A program made the translations under genes and the position numbers. Below are positions 34,041-45,650 of a DNA stretch of 64,000 nucleotides, one piece after another. The stretch's first letter is position 1, and each line of letters begins with the position of its first letter. The notes under the pieces were generated by a model. That model had not been told where the DNA came from. It was given only the letters and a program-made list of their open reading frames with translations, and made no database searches. This stretch comes from Paracamarosporium sp. OC-R06-R3. Its lineage: Eukaryota > Ascomycota > Dothideomycetes > Pleosporales > Didymosphaeriaceae. The stretch is taken from assembly GCA_019828545.1 (NCBI GenBank), contig JACVRA010000314.1:18211-82210 (forward strand), written 5' to 3'.

Positions 34041-35145
34041 CTACTCTAGCGTATCATCTTCATGGAACACTAAGCATCGAACCTCAATACTCTCCCTCCC
34101 CTCCTTGTCCTCCGTCCCAGGAACATTAAACGCCGTATGCGGCACGCGGCGCGCCCTACCATCAAGCTTGGAATCAAAGCACTTGATCAGGATAACTTCC
34201 TCGGGGGTAAGTCCAGATTTGTAAAACCATCTGTATGCACGAGTTAGCTTACTGCTCTGACATGCATGTATGCAAGAAGGAGGCCACATACCGATGCCCA
34301 GCATCATACTTAACATTATACGTCTCCCCCTCTCTATTCGGATAAATCAGCTTCGTCACCACCAACCCGTCATCATTGACACTATGTGCTTCCGCGACGC
34401 CGAGCGGGTCTCGCTGGACAGTCTTGATGGGCCTCCACACGTTGATGATTTGCACGCGGTGCTTCAGGAGCTCGTCCGCCTCGTCGGGGAGATGGTGCGG
34501 GACGCGTGATTTCGCGGCCGCGTAGGACTGGTCGATGTGCACGCGTTGGACGGGCCCGCGGAGCTGCCGTGCGGTGTCGATTTTGTCGTTACCTGGGGCT
34601 TGTCGCCGGATTGTGTGGTCGAAGATGAAGATGCGGGATGCGCCGGTGCTGGGTACGTTAGCTTTTTTTCTTTCTGCTTTGTTTGTTGTGTGCTTTGATG
34701 GCTTTCTTTCCTCATACACGTCACGTTGATAGATGGGATGGGCACGTGGAATCTCGAAGAAAGAAACGAGTCGAGCTTACGCATCCTTCAACAATTGCTC
34801 CACCTCGGGATAATACTCCGCCTTGATCTTCTCATCATCCAGAAAGTCCTTCTCTCCGCTGACATGCTTGTAAAACTGGAACCCGTTCTTGTCCAGCGTG
34901 TATTGGTCTTCTTTCCCACGCACATCCCTCACGGTAACATCGTGTGTTTCCGGCTCTCGGATGTACGTCTCAGGCTTGTCGACGTACGTTGGGGCTGGCG
35001 GCGACCCATCTGCATTCGGCTTGTAGTAGTGCAGCACGGTATTTACATCCTGGGGCTTGCTTGTCGAGCTTGGGGTCAATTTGTTGAGGACTTTGTGTGC
35101 GAAGGAGGGGGTTGATTGTGGAGTCTGAACTGCAGCTGTAGCCAT
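34041..35145 (-). CDS. AsaB / GA4-desaturase family oxygenase-like protein
   Basis: Three exons, 35145-34781, 34648-34292 and 34230-34041, join in phase to give 303 aa. Family landmarks are in order: VNTVLHYYKPNADGSPP near the N-terminus, FIFDHTIRRQ, PVQRVHIDQSYAAAKSRVPHHLP, RVQIINVWRPIKTVQRDPLGVAEA, HRWFYKSGLTPEEVILIKCFDSK, VPHTAFNVPG and the end ESIEVRCLVFHED. This matches the fungal hydroxylase/desaturase family (AsaB, CTB9, CmcJ-like) often found in specialised-metabolite clusters. The His-x-Asp (HID) and a later His suggest a Fe(II)/2-oxoglutarate-type centre, but the family is divergent and I cannot confirm cofactors. It lies about 3 kb beyond the M20 gene, and its upstream region lacks the CGGAT motif I looked for, so membership in the 19-31 kb cluster is doubtful. 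Confidence 0.88.
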
Positions 35146-35772
35146 GGTGTGCTTGGTACAATATCTTGCGTGTGTGCGCGCGTGCAATGTGAACGCAGGT
35201 GGGTAAGTGGGGGAGGCAAAGAACGCTATATATCACAGGATCGGAGAGCAAGTATACCCTATCACGCCCCTTCGCTGCCTTGCCTTATATAGTCGCGATC
35301 TGCTTCGTTGTTCTGACGTTGGATAAAAGCGTATATGTAAGCTTCCGAGGTGTTCTGACGTTTCCCCGCAAGCACGCAATATGCTGGACGAATAGGTGAT
35401 TGTATTTCCAAGCTCCGCCGCATCCGTCCGCCTCATGATGCACGCGTTTCCATGAAGCGATAGGCTGGTGGTACGCCGTGTGTTGCATTGTTATCGATAG
35501 GGCGCATCAGATGGCATGTCTGCTGATAAATAGATGCGTTGGTGTCATTGCGTGTTGGGAGAATGATATTGTCGTGCGAACGCGCAATCATTTATGATTA
35601 TATTGTGTGGTTATCATTTGAAGAAGTTTATGATGCTGATTGCTAGCGTGTAGTCTTTCTATTCTAATCAAGTGAGATGCAGTGACGCGATGCCCGCTAA
35701 GATACGCTTGAGTGATCGAGTAAAGGGTGCGCCCAAAACCGCGCCGCAATAGTACTCGCAATAATTTACAAT
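35146..35772. other. Intergenic region, no supported gene
   Basis: Only short overlapping frames are present. It holds the 5' side of the AsaB-type gene and the 3' side of the permease gene. Confidence 0.5.
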
Positions 35773-37562
35773 CTATGTTGGAACATGCACAAGGGTGGTG
35801 ACGGTCGTTCCATCCTCCAATACGCTCGTCTCCTCCTCAAGTCTGTAGCCTTTCCATTTTGGAATGAGTACGGTCCATACGTACCAATATATTATACCAA
35901 ACACAATGCTATTACACTGTTAGCGTTGTATGTATAAAATCAAGAATCACTTACATGCTAACACCAACAACCGCGTACGTGGCATACCATATGCCACCAG
36001 TGGGCTTCTCCTTCGGTGGGAAGAAGGGTGCGGCCAGGAGAGCTAGAGAAAGTATAATCCTGAATATAGGAGCTATCGTCCATGCTTTGAATGGTCGTTT
36101 GAGATCTGGTCGTTTATATCGCAACCATAGTAAGCCGATTGAGAGCGCTAACGCGAATATCGTCCCTGGGTAGCCTTCAACCTCTAGAATGAACGAGTAG
36201 ACCTCGTTAGACGGAGGCAGTGCGATCACTAGCAGTGAAGGAATGTAGTGTACGATGAGGCCGCCCATGGGCGCGTTGAAGGGCTTGGAAGACGCGAGGA
36301 CTTTGGACCACGGGAGAAAGCCTTGTCGAGCGATTTCTTGATTGAGGCGAGCCTGGAGAACATTAGAGAAGTCTGAATTAAAGTATTGAGGGTTACATAC
36401 CAATGCAAACGTTACAACCATTACATTGCCAGCTCCGGATAGTGCTACAGCAAGCGGGAGGACCGTTTTGCCCCAGCTCGGGCCGAAGCTCTTTTCAAAG
36501 AAGAGTGCTGCAATGAGCTCCTTGCTCTGCCTGATCTCCTCCAACGGCACCACCGTAAAATAAGCGATGTTTACAAGGAGGTACAGTATGCAAGCTGTGA
36601 TCAGCGAGGAAATCGATACTGATTTTAGAGTTCGGATCGGGTTCTTGACTTCGTTTAGGACATTGTTGATGTTGCCGAGACCGGCATAAGAGTAGAAGAC
36701 TTTGAAAAGAGACGTAGCGATAATACCCCAGTCCCAGTTCGTGTCACTCCATAGCTGGTCTCCGGTTGGAAAGTGACTCTTGGTACCATCGATGTTGTGT
36801 TCTTGGAAAGCGACAACGAAGAGCCCGGCGAAAACCATGAAAACTACCAATCCGACTTTGATCCAGCCTAGAACATTCTGTATCCATATTCCGGTGCGGA
36901 GAAAACATCCATGAACGATTGTGATGGCTGTGAGCAAGCCCACAGCGAGCGACTTGCGTCGGAAGTCTGTAGCCTCGATATCAAATGCAAAGAGGGTATA
37001 CTGGGCGAATATGATGCAGTTGCTTGCCGTGAAGCCCAGAAGCACTGCCTGAACAGCTACCAAAGTCGATGCCAGGAACCTCGGGTTGCGGTACGTGAAT
37101 TCAAGATATACTGTAATGTGTTAATCATGTTCGAGCCAAGGTGTTTTTGATAATGTGTGTGCTTTGACATGCCGAACACGCACCTTTTTCGCCTCCAGAG
37201 CGAGGCAGCATGCACCCATATTCTAGCGTCACAGCCAGGCTGCAGGCCGCAATCACAGCTCCGAGAACCCACAAAGACAGGCTAAGTCCAACGCTTCCGA
37301 CCGATTTTACAATGACTCCTGGCGTTGCAAATATGCCGCTGCCAATGACTCGGGAAATGACGATGATGTAGGCGCTCGGCCAACTGATGGTTCGTCCTAG
37401 GGTCGATGTTTCTGGCAGAACATCGTCTTCGATGGAACGCGTCGTTCCCTCGGCGATCGTTCCGTACGACTCTTCGTCGCTGTTGTTCAGCGTCTTGGAG
37501 CTCCCAGTGGGCGAAGGCGAACGCGCAAGCAAAGGGCGGTCCTCTTCCGCGTCGGCAGCCAT
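35773..37562 (-). CDS. APC-superfamily amino acid permease (LAT / methionine permease-like)
   Basis: Four exons, 37562-37184, 37110-36401, 36352-35955 and 35908-35773, join in phase to give 540 aa. The ATG at 37562 is the first in frame. After an acidic N-terminal tail, TM1 carries the APC substrate-binding signature SRVIGSGIFATPGVIV, followed by the TM segments typical of the family (LWVLGAVIAACSLAVTLEYGCMLPRSGGEK, IIATSLFKVFYSYAGLGNINNVLNEVKNP). The last exon supplies the final helix and the tail KWKGYRLEEETSVLEDG. Intron 2 (36400-36353) is exactly 48 nt and has no in-frame stop, so retention would insert 16 residues before ARLNQE. Fungal relatives carry methionine or other neutral amino acids across the plasma membrane. 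The precise substrate is not readable. Confidence 0.9.
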
Positions 37563-38678
37563 GGTATCTGTCGGTGGTTCACAGTTGGGAAACAAAGTGA
37601 ATTCGCGAAGCGGGATCTCCGGTATCAAGTCAGATTAAAGCTCAGGGCAGGTTACGTGGGCAGCATCCCACATCCATAGTGTTGTTGACGTGCTCTGCGC
37701 ACATGTCGAGCGAGTTGGGGGCAATTGTCAGCAGGTCGTCGCATCATCCGGAATGCGTATGTCGCGGATACATGACGGCGAAGGCAGTGAGACCTGTGCG
37801 TGTGGCTGGTGGGGATGATTGGCGCCCTGGCTGCTCCGTGATACATAGCCCAGCAGCACGCCATTCTTAGCACCGTTGACGCAGCGATCCACGGGTAGAT
37901 AAGCATGGTCCTCGCACTCTCTTCGGCCGTCCGGGCTTTCTGCTGGAATAGACGCTCCATGACTGTTCTGACAGGGTCTTTAGGGTTCTGTTCGATGTGG
38001 AAGGCCCTCGCGCGCAATGAGGAACCTTGGAAGTGATAAAATCACGTGACAACATATTATGTCAGCGCGCCTTGCTGCTTAACGCCCTGCTTTCTGCTCT
38101 TCTTTTCTAGGTCGTGTAATGACAACACCTCTATTTATTTGTTTATTTCATACCAAGCCTAGCAGGCCGTACTCTCGATTTAGGTACCAACGAGTGAACG
38201 CGTCGCGTAGGTGAGCGCTGTGCAGCCCCTAGCTTCATCATTCATTTCGCCCAAGCACAAGACCCGGATGCAACATGCCGCATCCATTCCAGACATGCCA
38301 GGGGCCTTTATCCAGGGTTCTGGCTGGGGATATAGCGGGAACGTCGCACGAAAGATGTTTGCGCTTCACAATCAAGTCAAATGCTCTTCCATCTTCGTAA
38401 TTGCGGCAGAACTACCTAAAAGCGGGCGCTAACCTGACTACAGGAGCTGAGCAATCCGCACCATGTGAATGGCCCCAATTCCTGCGCTGCATATATTTCT
38501 GGCTAGTACAGCAGGATTAACCGAGTGAATAAAGAATCCGGGGTAGCCGGGGCCATGTCGATCCACTCTGGTTACATCATGCATCAAAAGCGGGGAAGCC
38601 CAGCTACAGCTCCCCTTAAAGTTCTCACATGTCGCATGTCCTCCGAGTACAAGCCACTTCATCCTTTCCGTCACCACC
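37563..38678. other. Intergenic region between divergent genes
   Basis: A minus-strand frame (37652-37960, 103 codons from ATG, MERLFQQKARTAEESARTM...) has a plausible N-terminal half but an unconvincing Arg/His/Cys-rich end. I do not call it. Nothing else is seen. Confidence 0.4.
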
Positions 38679-39848
38679 ATGGTTTCCGGATGGCTTGGAA
38701 AAGACAACGCGCCCTCGCGCCCACCGGACGTGCACCTGCAGTTCGCAGATCGCGAGCCAAACAATTTTTACCTGCCCAGCTCCAACAAAACCGCACTGCC
38801 GCACACGCCCCCAGCGGGCTATGTGGATCCCTCGCATTCGCAAACCCATGTGCAGAATGCCTCCCTCTTTGATGTGGGCATCTTGAAGGATACGCTGGCT
38901 CCTAGTTTGGGCCTTCATTCTGGGCTGGCCATCATAGCTTGGGGAGCTGCTAATTACACGGGACGCGTGGAAGCTAAAGACTGGCTGTGGCCTAGTGGAC
39001 AGGTCGTGAATGCTTGGTGGTCTGCTGTCGGACGCCGCTTGTACCAAGGACTTACCCTGTCGCAAGCTCTTCATCGTCTTTCATGGCACGAGCGTCTCGT
39101 CTTGAGTGGTGTCACTCTCTGGGGTGGAAGACTATTTTACCGCATCGCACGTCGATCAATCAAACGAGGTGAAGATGACCCTAGGTACACTCAAGTCAAG
39201 CGAGACCAAGACTTCTGGATCAAGTCGCTCTTCACAACCTTCATGCCCGAGGCATTCTTCCAGATGCTCATTAGCTTGCCATTTACCGCGCCGTTCCGAC
39301 ATGAAGGAGCAGTCCTGACAGGTTACCATCCCATTGTCCAGATGGCTGCCGTGGGACTCTTCTCCACAGGCTTCGCGTTGGAGACTTTGGCCGATTATCA
39401 GCTTGACCAGTACAAAGCTGAGGGAGGTACCGGTATTCTGAAGGAAGGCGTTTGGAGTATTGTGCGCCACCCAAAGTAAGTGGTCCACAATCGCAGCCTA
39501 GCAAATGCTAATGCTTCTCCCAGCTACCTTGGTGACGCTTTCGTGCACCTTTCCTTCATCGTCCTCCTCTACGGCTCTGACATGCTCGCTCCTGTCGAGC
39601 TCTTAGGTCCGCTTGCAAATTACATCTTCCTGCGTTACTTCGGCGGCGACAGTCAGAAAGAAAGTTACCAAACCCGTCGCTACTCCGAGTCCAACCCCAC
39701 CAAGTTCGCCGAGTTACAGAAGTTCCGGGAAGAGAAGAACGCATTCTGGCCGCAGACAAAGGAGCTCACGAACAGCTGGCTCTGGACCGTCATCGGAGTC
39801 GGGGCTGCTACTGTGGCAGTCGAAGAGTTCCTCCGGTCCTTCTACTAG
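38679..39848 (+). CDS. DUF1295 / steroid 5-alpha-reductase-like membrane protein
   Basis: Exons 38679-39475 and 39524-39848 join in phase across the conserved IVRHPN-YLGD motif, giving 373 aa. Several TM helices are visible (LGLHSGLAIIAWGAANY, FMPEAFFQMLISLPFTA, VQMAAVGLFSTGFALETLADYQ). The motif ETLADYQLDQYK...GVWSIVRHPNYLGD is the signature of the DUF1295 branch of the steroid 5-alpha-reductase / isoprenylcysteine methyltransferase fold, where it binds NADPH or SAM. Fungal members sit in the ER or mitochondrial membrane and have no settled function. The C-terminus after the fold is a polar helix with one further hydrophobic segment (SWLWTVIGVGAATVAVEEFL). Confidence 0.88.
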
Positions 39849-40941
39849 ACTGAAATATAAAGCTTGGATGTTGGTGCTACGGGGACCGTTCGGTGGGCGT
39901 TCGGACCTCACTTCTCATTTAGGTTTCTTGTATGCAGATCCAATAAATGCTCGATAAGCTGATGGAAATAATTCCGTACTACAGTCATTGTCCTATTTCT
40001 AATTTATTTGCTCAGAAGACGTTCTGGCCAGGTGTTGTAGGCTGTGTTATCTCGATGCTGACCAACAGTCGCGGCTTCCTACGAACAGTGCACGGACATG
40101 CCATTGACCGTTTCCAGTCATGCATGCGAGCGTTGTCGTCAACAGCACCGCTTACCTGGCTACGACATGGAGAGCAGAATTTTTCAACGGAACCCTGTGT
40201 TAGATTGATCAGAACTTACTAAATCAGCATCAGCTCGTTTTGTTGAGGGGGAACATGCGCATATGAGCGCCGCGCGTAAGGATACACCACCGCAAAACCT
40301 TCAAGAGATACCGCAAAGTTGTTAGATTGCCTATGGTGTTGGAGGAAGGAAGGATGGGACGTTAGCACCATGATCTGCGGATCTAATCCCGCGTAAACGA
40401 AGTAGAGTGGAGAAGCCTCGGTCATAATTGACTAATTGTGCATTGCTGACATATCCACAGCTCCTACTGATACGATCCACATACGAGTGTTTTTCAACGT
40501 CACACTGAAAGTGCTTTACAGGAATGCTACGAGGGGCACCAGCGTAGTTTCGTCTCTGCTTCCGATTTGAACAACTAAAATGGACTGGTCCCTTCCGAGC
40601 TTTACATTCCCAGGGCAATACTATGCGCACTTTGAGCATTATCACAAGGGCAACCCTCAGGCTAACGGCATGACACAGAAGAACGTGCACCGAACGATCC
40701 CCGCCGCGGCCGAGTAGGCAATCTGCAACGTGTTCTTTCAACAACAACGCATTTGTAAAATCCTACCAATGCGAACTACGGACGAATCTTTGAGCACGCT
40801 AGCACAGCATGCTGGGAACATAGCCTACACCAGGCAACATACAAATAGGGAAACTTCTCGTCGCCTCAATACTCCAGAAGCCATCAAATCCAATCCCTTC
40901 AAACATCTTTCCTGAATTCTTTCGCACCACCAAATCCCAAA
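39849..40941. other. Intergenic region, no supported gene
   Basis: Overlapping frames on both strands at 40219-40747 lack proper starts and known motifs. I see no repeats. Confidence 0.45.
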
Positions 40942-41598
40942 ATGTCCACCCCAAAGATCCACCTTTACGCCTTCGAGAAAGCATGCTCCCTAGCCCCTCA
41001 CATCATCCTCGAAGAATCCGGCCTCCCCTACGATAAAACAATCTTCACCATGAAAGAGGTCATCGCCAACGGCGGCTACCCAGCAGACTTCCTGAAACTC
41101 AATCCTAAAGCCAAAGTCCCAGTCCTCATAGTCGACGGCGAAGTCATTACCGAAGTCGCCGCAATCTTCACATACATCTCTCAACTCGCGCCCTCCAACA
41201 ACTTTCTAGGGAAGACACCCTTCGAGACTGTCCGCGCATACGAGTGGTTCAACTACCTTTCTTCGGCTGTCCACGGCCAGGCTTACGGCATGTTTTACCG
41301 CCCGCGACGTTTCGTCGATGCCGACGATGGGTCGCTGGATGCGACGGTGCTAGCAAAGGGGAAGAAGACGATCAAGGAATGCTACGCGTATATTGACGAG
41401 AAGCTGGAGGGGAAGAAGTGGGCTGTTGGCGAGGAGTTCTCAGCTGCAGATGCGTATCTTTATGTGTTCTATCGGTGGGGAAAAGACAATGCACAGTTGG
41501 ATATGGAGAAGGATTATCCGAATTTTGCGCGTATTGCGGCCGATGTCAGGAAGAGGCCGACTACTGAGGCCGCGTTGAAGGCGGAGGGGCTCGATTAG
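40942..41598 (+). CDS. Glutathione S-transferase, beta-class-like
   Basis: A single exon of 218 aa, the usual GST length. The thioredoxin-fold half begins IHLYAFEKACSLAPHIILEESGLPYD. The Cys in ACSLAPHI is at the place of the Cys that replaces Tyr/Ser in bacterial beta-class enzymes. The cis-Pro loop KAKVPVLIVDG and the glutathione-contact EVAAIFTYI follow. The all-helical C-terminal half contains WAVGEEFSAADAYLYVFYRWG with the N-capping S-x-x-D box (SAAD). It is cytosolic, conjugating or reducing with glutathione. The beta-class resemblance hints at old transfer from bacteria, although such GSTs are common in ascomycetes. It has no link to a neighbouring pathway. Confidence 0.93.
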   Translation: MSTPKIHLYAFEKACSLAPHIILEESGLPYDKTIFTMKEVIANGGYPADFLKLNPKAKVPVLIVDGEVITEVAAIFTYISQLAPSNNFLGKTPFETVRAYEWFNYLSSAVHGQAYGMFYRPRRFVDADDGSLDATVLAKGKKTIKECYAYIDEKLEGKKWAVGEEFSAADAYLYVFYRWGKDNAQLDMEKDYPNFARIAADVRKRPTTEAALKAEGLD

Positions 41599-42705
41599 AG
41601 GGGGTGAGAGGGATATGGGAGGGCTTGTTGCGATGCTGGTATGAGGGTATTGATGCTGGAGTAATATATATCACGGAGTTGTTTGTTTCACATTACCTTG
41701 GTCTGACGATCAAATCCGCTCTTTTCACCCAGACAAGAGAGAGGGAATCTATGTTTTGAACCTTCTCACCTCCCAAAATCTTTGATTTGCACGGTTGCTG
41801 ATCATGTGCCCACTTGTTCTTGAATTTCCAGACTCAATAACTTGTGTCTTTCTACGCCCACAAAACATCAGCTTGTTCACATTTACCGCTGACTCCCTCG
41901 CCACCAGCGCTTGGCCTTCTATCCACTCACTTATTTTTGAGCTAGTACTATGTAAGCAAGTTTGTCCTGGATGAAGAAGAGGGGAGAAGCAGGTCTACCA
42001 AACTAGTCATTAAAGATGCCCTTCACCACTGTCGATAACAGGATCATCCGAGCTGAATCCAGAGCACAAAGCAGGTTTCACTTATGAAGGGGATTAATAA
42101 ACACTCATTTCCAAGATCCAGCTGGAGAACAGCTCAGCAGAATAAAGCTTACCGGCGAAACCACGGTTGCACCACGACGTCCAGTTTTTTTAAGTCGGTT
42201 TGCAAACTTGAAATGTACTGTACGCGCTGTTAGCGAGTCAAATGCCGCGTTTCTATGCAACTTCCTTCGCATTCTGGAGGATGGATTCCGATTCCAGGAA
42301 AATTATCGACTCGGCCAGTATCATACAAGAAATTCATTTGGGGGGATTTTTGTTTTTACTTGCAGAGAACACAAAGTGCGCATTGCCATCATTTTCTCTG
42401 CCTGTGCACAAAACGCCGTCCTGTCTCTTTCCCTCGACCAATCATGGCCGCTATATGTTACGTTCGTTTGTACTTTTCACGTGCTTCCTGTTCGCTGATG
42501 GCAAGTGTCGCGTTTGTCATAAACAAACGAAGTTGTCGCGTCTCGCTTTTCACTATCAACAACGCGATCGCGCGACTTGCCGCTGTCAGCTCACAGTTAC
42601 CATCGCAGTATAGTTCAGAGGTGTCAAAGTGAGTATTTCTCATAACGAGGTCCAACTGATATTCGTAGGGGCGATTGTGCGCTGACACTGACAGGAACAA
42701 TAACG
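41599..42705. other. Intergenic region, likely leader of the coiled-coil gene at its right end
   Basis: Three overlapping plus-strand frames (42208-42632) in all phases show that no single frame is coding. The region is pyrimidine-rich and probably includes 5' UTR. Confidence 0.45.
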
Positions 42706-44141
42706 ATGGCTGAGGATCGATCCGTCCAAAAAGTTTGGACCTTGTCCGCAATTCGAGAGTGGGCTATCGAGGGATTCCCAGATGCGTTCGCGGCGTTGCC
42801 TCCTGTCGCAAGCCTTGAGTTCGTGGACGTAGATGACAACACAATGAAGCACTCGCGTTGCCAGCTACCCACCGATGCTGTGGGTAAACTACTTCCAGTT
42901 GGATTATACGACGATAACGAGCCAGATCCCGATGACGTGGTGTTTGCTTTCCTTCACGGACAACAACACAATCAAGTGGGGTACATTGTGGAGCGCTCAT
43001 ACGGAACTTATTGGCGATACAACAAGCTTCGTTCGGATGAAATCAGCAGGGTCGATGTGAGAGAGCCCTTCTGTTACATTACCGACGGGAGCGAGCTTCG
43101 AACGACAGTCTTGAATCGACTGAGGACTCTTGTTTGCTATTCGTTCCTTGTCGCCGGGCATATTGCTCAATTTAGAGGATATGACGCCTTCGCGCGAGAG
43201 TTTCGAAAGGCATGTCTCTGGATCTCAAATGAGGGACTCAAGCCGCAGAATTTGCGCCCAATGCCCGACCCACGTTCGTCGAGCATTCCCGACTCTTACG
43301 TACACCCTAAGAATACTCATGTACTTTCAGGAATTGACGCGGATACTATAAGGACAGAAGGTCTGTCGAACGGTCAACCTGAAGACGACCTCTTTGATGC
43401 CTCATCAGGCAAGTGCATGCGATCCAATTCAATCATAGCCGTTGATTCGCTGACTATATGACAGATGCCTCCAACGTACTATCGCTAGATGATGCCACTA
43501 TTGCCCCGGTGCAAGCTGAGCAAGACACAACCCGCGATAGAACCAACTTCAAGGTTATGCTCCACCACATCAACCTTGCATACACCAAATTGGAAAAAGG
43601 CAACAAGCGCCTAAGGCTTGACATAGACGAAGTCCGGGCGAGTGACACGGAAGTAATCAATGGGCTGAGAGCCGAAGTTGCGGAGCTGACAACCAAAAAC
43701 GAGCAGCTTGTGGCTAAGGATGCAGAATTGGAGAAGAATATTGAAGACTCATTCGCTGAAAATAGCGACTTGCAGGGCGAGCTGCGTGACAAGAACAATG
43801 ATTATGTCACTCTAGTCAAGCAACACAAGATGCTCATGAGCCGTCTCGCAAAGGCGCAGGTAGATGTCGACCAGGCAAATCGAAAAGCGATGGACGCAGA
43901 GGAGGTTGCGAACAAGCGATACATAGAAGAGAAGGAGCAGCTTCGCTCCCAGGTACAGAAGGAAACTGCGCGAGCTGATGCAGCCGAAAAAAAGCTTGCA
44001 GACATTCAAGATGGACGGATTTCTGTCCATGCCCAACAAATTGCTGAGCTCGGTAACCAGGTGCAAAAGGAAATAGCACGAGCTGACGCAGCTGAGAAGA
44101 GGCTTGCAGGTATCCGAGCTTTCGTTGGGCACCAACCATAG
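42706..44141 (+). CDS. Coiled-coil protein of unknown function with a GC-AG intron
   Basis: Exon 1 is 42706-43408 and exon 2 is 43465-44141, joining in phase to give 459 aa. The donor is AG|GCAAGT, the classic GC-type 5' splice site; no GT donor keeps the frame. Residues 1-235 are a globular region with several Trp/Phe-rich strands (VFAFLHGQQHNQVGYIVERSYGTYWRYNKL). Residues about 250-450 are almost pure coiled coil (INGLRAEVAELTTKNEQLVAKDAELEKN...). Near the end a 17-residue unit is repeated twice: VQKETARADAAEKKLA and VQKEIARADAAEKRLA. I recognise no family. The coiled coil suggests oligomerisation or a scaffold role. Confidence 0.72.
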
Positions 44142-45254
44142 AGAGGCTTCTCAACATGGATACGAACGATTGTCATCATGTATTGTAGTGGCTGGTCTGA
44201 ATCCTTGTCTCGAAAGCTTGTATTACCGAGAATGGAAAGTTGAGGACGTTTCGGTTTTAGTGCTACATTGAAGGGAAGGTAGATTCCCTGTGGATTGATT
44301 GTATGCGGAATACTGTTCCTTGGTTTGTTGTCATTGCAAGCAGAAGGCCAACAAAGAGTTTGATCCACGTATTACGTGCAAGGATTGGCTTAGCATGTTC
44401 GTTACATAAGTCAATATCATTGTTGTTGCCTGTCTGAGTTTTGCTCACATTATTTGGAATGTTGCGTCCGTAAATGGCCCATGCACGGGGACCTCATTCT
44501 GCCAGGCATCTGATATCGCTGTGTACAGGGGCTATGAGAGAGAAGCACATATCTTTCCACCAATATGCCGTTATGGGATATGGCATAGTTGCCGCGACCA
44601 ACGCTAACAAAGATCACTTCTTACTGTCGTCAGCAAATATATCAAAATGTTTGATGTGCAGAATTAGATACTCAGGATATTTCGCATCAGTGAAGCGCTG
44701 TATTCTGCATAGAAATAAATGCTTCCGATCGATATTCAAATGGGACTTTAATCAATAAGCAGCGTCTGATCCCTTGATCCAATAATCTACAATAAGTGAA
44801 GATCACCAACTCTAGATAACCGATTTTCTCGGATAACATTTACATCACGGTTCTTCCGTTCTGGTAGTGAAAAGAAAAGGTTTACAAGCCGAGAGTATAT
44901 CAGATTCAAGCAAGACAATGTTGCCTTGAGAATACCAAGAGGATTTACATTAAGTACATAAGAATTTCGGTAGATGCTATACGCTACTTAGACAAAAGTT
45001 GTTATTAACAATATGCGAGATTTGTCCCTGTTGTTATTTGGTGATTTACAAGGCCACTTGCGATGTGTCTCACACTTCCACAAAGTCGATGTATAAAAAA
45101 AACTGCAGAGCTTTGATTCATTTGCCATTCTGTAGACTTGTGCGCAACAATTGTGTTCGCTTTCATCTATTGATTTCATGAAACTCTGTAGCTCTCACCA
45201 GGCTAAGTTACTTGGATCATTCCGTAGGATTTGATTTACACGTCCTTGCAGCTC
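44142..45254. other. Intergenic AT-rich stretch
   Basis: Base composition turns AT-rich from about 44550 on. Only short frames occur (44474-44758, 44988-45181), with no known motif. No inverted repeat ends or transposase remains are recognised. Confidence 0.45.
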
Positions 45255-45650
45255 TTACAGCGGTGTCGCAGTCTGACCCAGCGGCACAGCTATTGATTCC
45301 CATCCAGCACCCTCTCCATCCATCTGGATCATATAAACTGCCCTAGGAAATAGATAAGATATACCAATTTCAAACTCGCCTTCGCATTCATAACAAGACA
45401 CTAACCACACAGAGCATTTGCCCAGATCATCGAACATCGTCAATGAGTCATCGTCGAATGACTTGTCCTTCATCCGTTTGTCCATAGAACTCAGAGGAGT
45501 ATAGTCAACAAGGACACATGCACGGTAGCGATAAGAGTCGTCAGAAGTTTCCTCTTTTGATTTGATCCATCTGTTAAAACGCTTGCGAACTTATACTGAC
45601 CCAGTATCCTGCAAATCAGGCGCAGAATAGGCATTATCAGAGTCATCCAT
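45255..45650 (-). pseudogene. Small reading frame interrupted by one in-frame TAA
   Basis: From an ATG at 45650 (directly preceded by in-frame TAA, TGA and TAG) a frame runs 131 codons to a TAA at 45255. It is broken only by a TAA at about codon 20 (45593-45591). Before the break it reads MDDSDNAYSAPDLQDTGSV; after it, folded-looking sequence with balanced charge (DDSYRYRACVLVDYTP, CSVWLVSCYECEGEFEIGISYLF). A mini-intron over the stop (GTCAGT or GTATAA donor to AACAG) would be only 26-30 nt, too short for this genome. It may be a recently inactivated gene, a misread base or a chance frame. I know no homologue. Confidence 0.35.

Noticed and set aside
33658..34224. 188-codon plus-strand frame
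   Set aside because: Its second half is the antisense of exons of the AsaB-type gene, and its composition is not protein-like.
37652..37960. 103-codon minus-strand frame MERLFQQKART...
   Set aside because: The N-terminal half is plausible but the rest is Arg/His/Cys-rich noise; no splice partner was found.
40331..40747. 138-codon minus-strand frame
   Set aside because: It starts with TTG, has no known motif and overlaps other frames on both strands.
44550..45200. AT-rich stretch as a degenerate transposon
   Set aside because: No terminal repeats, target duplications or transposase fragments can be seen.
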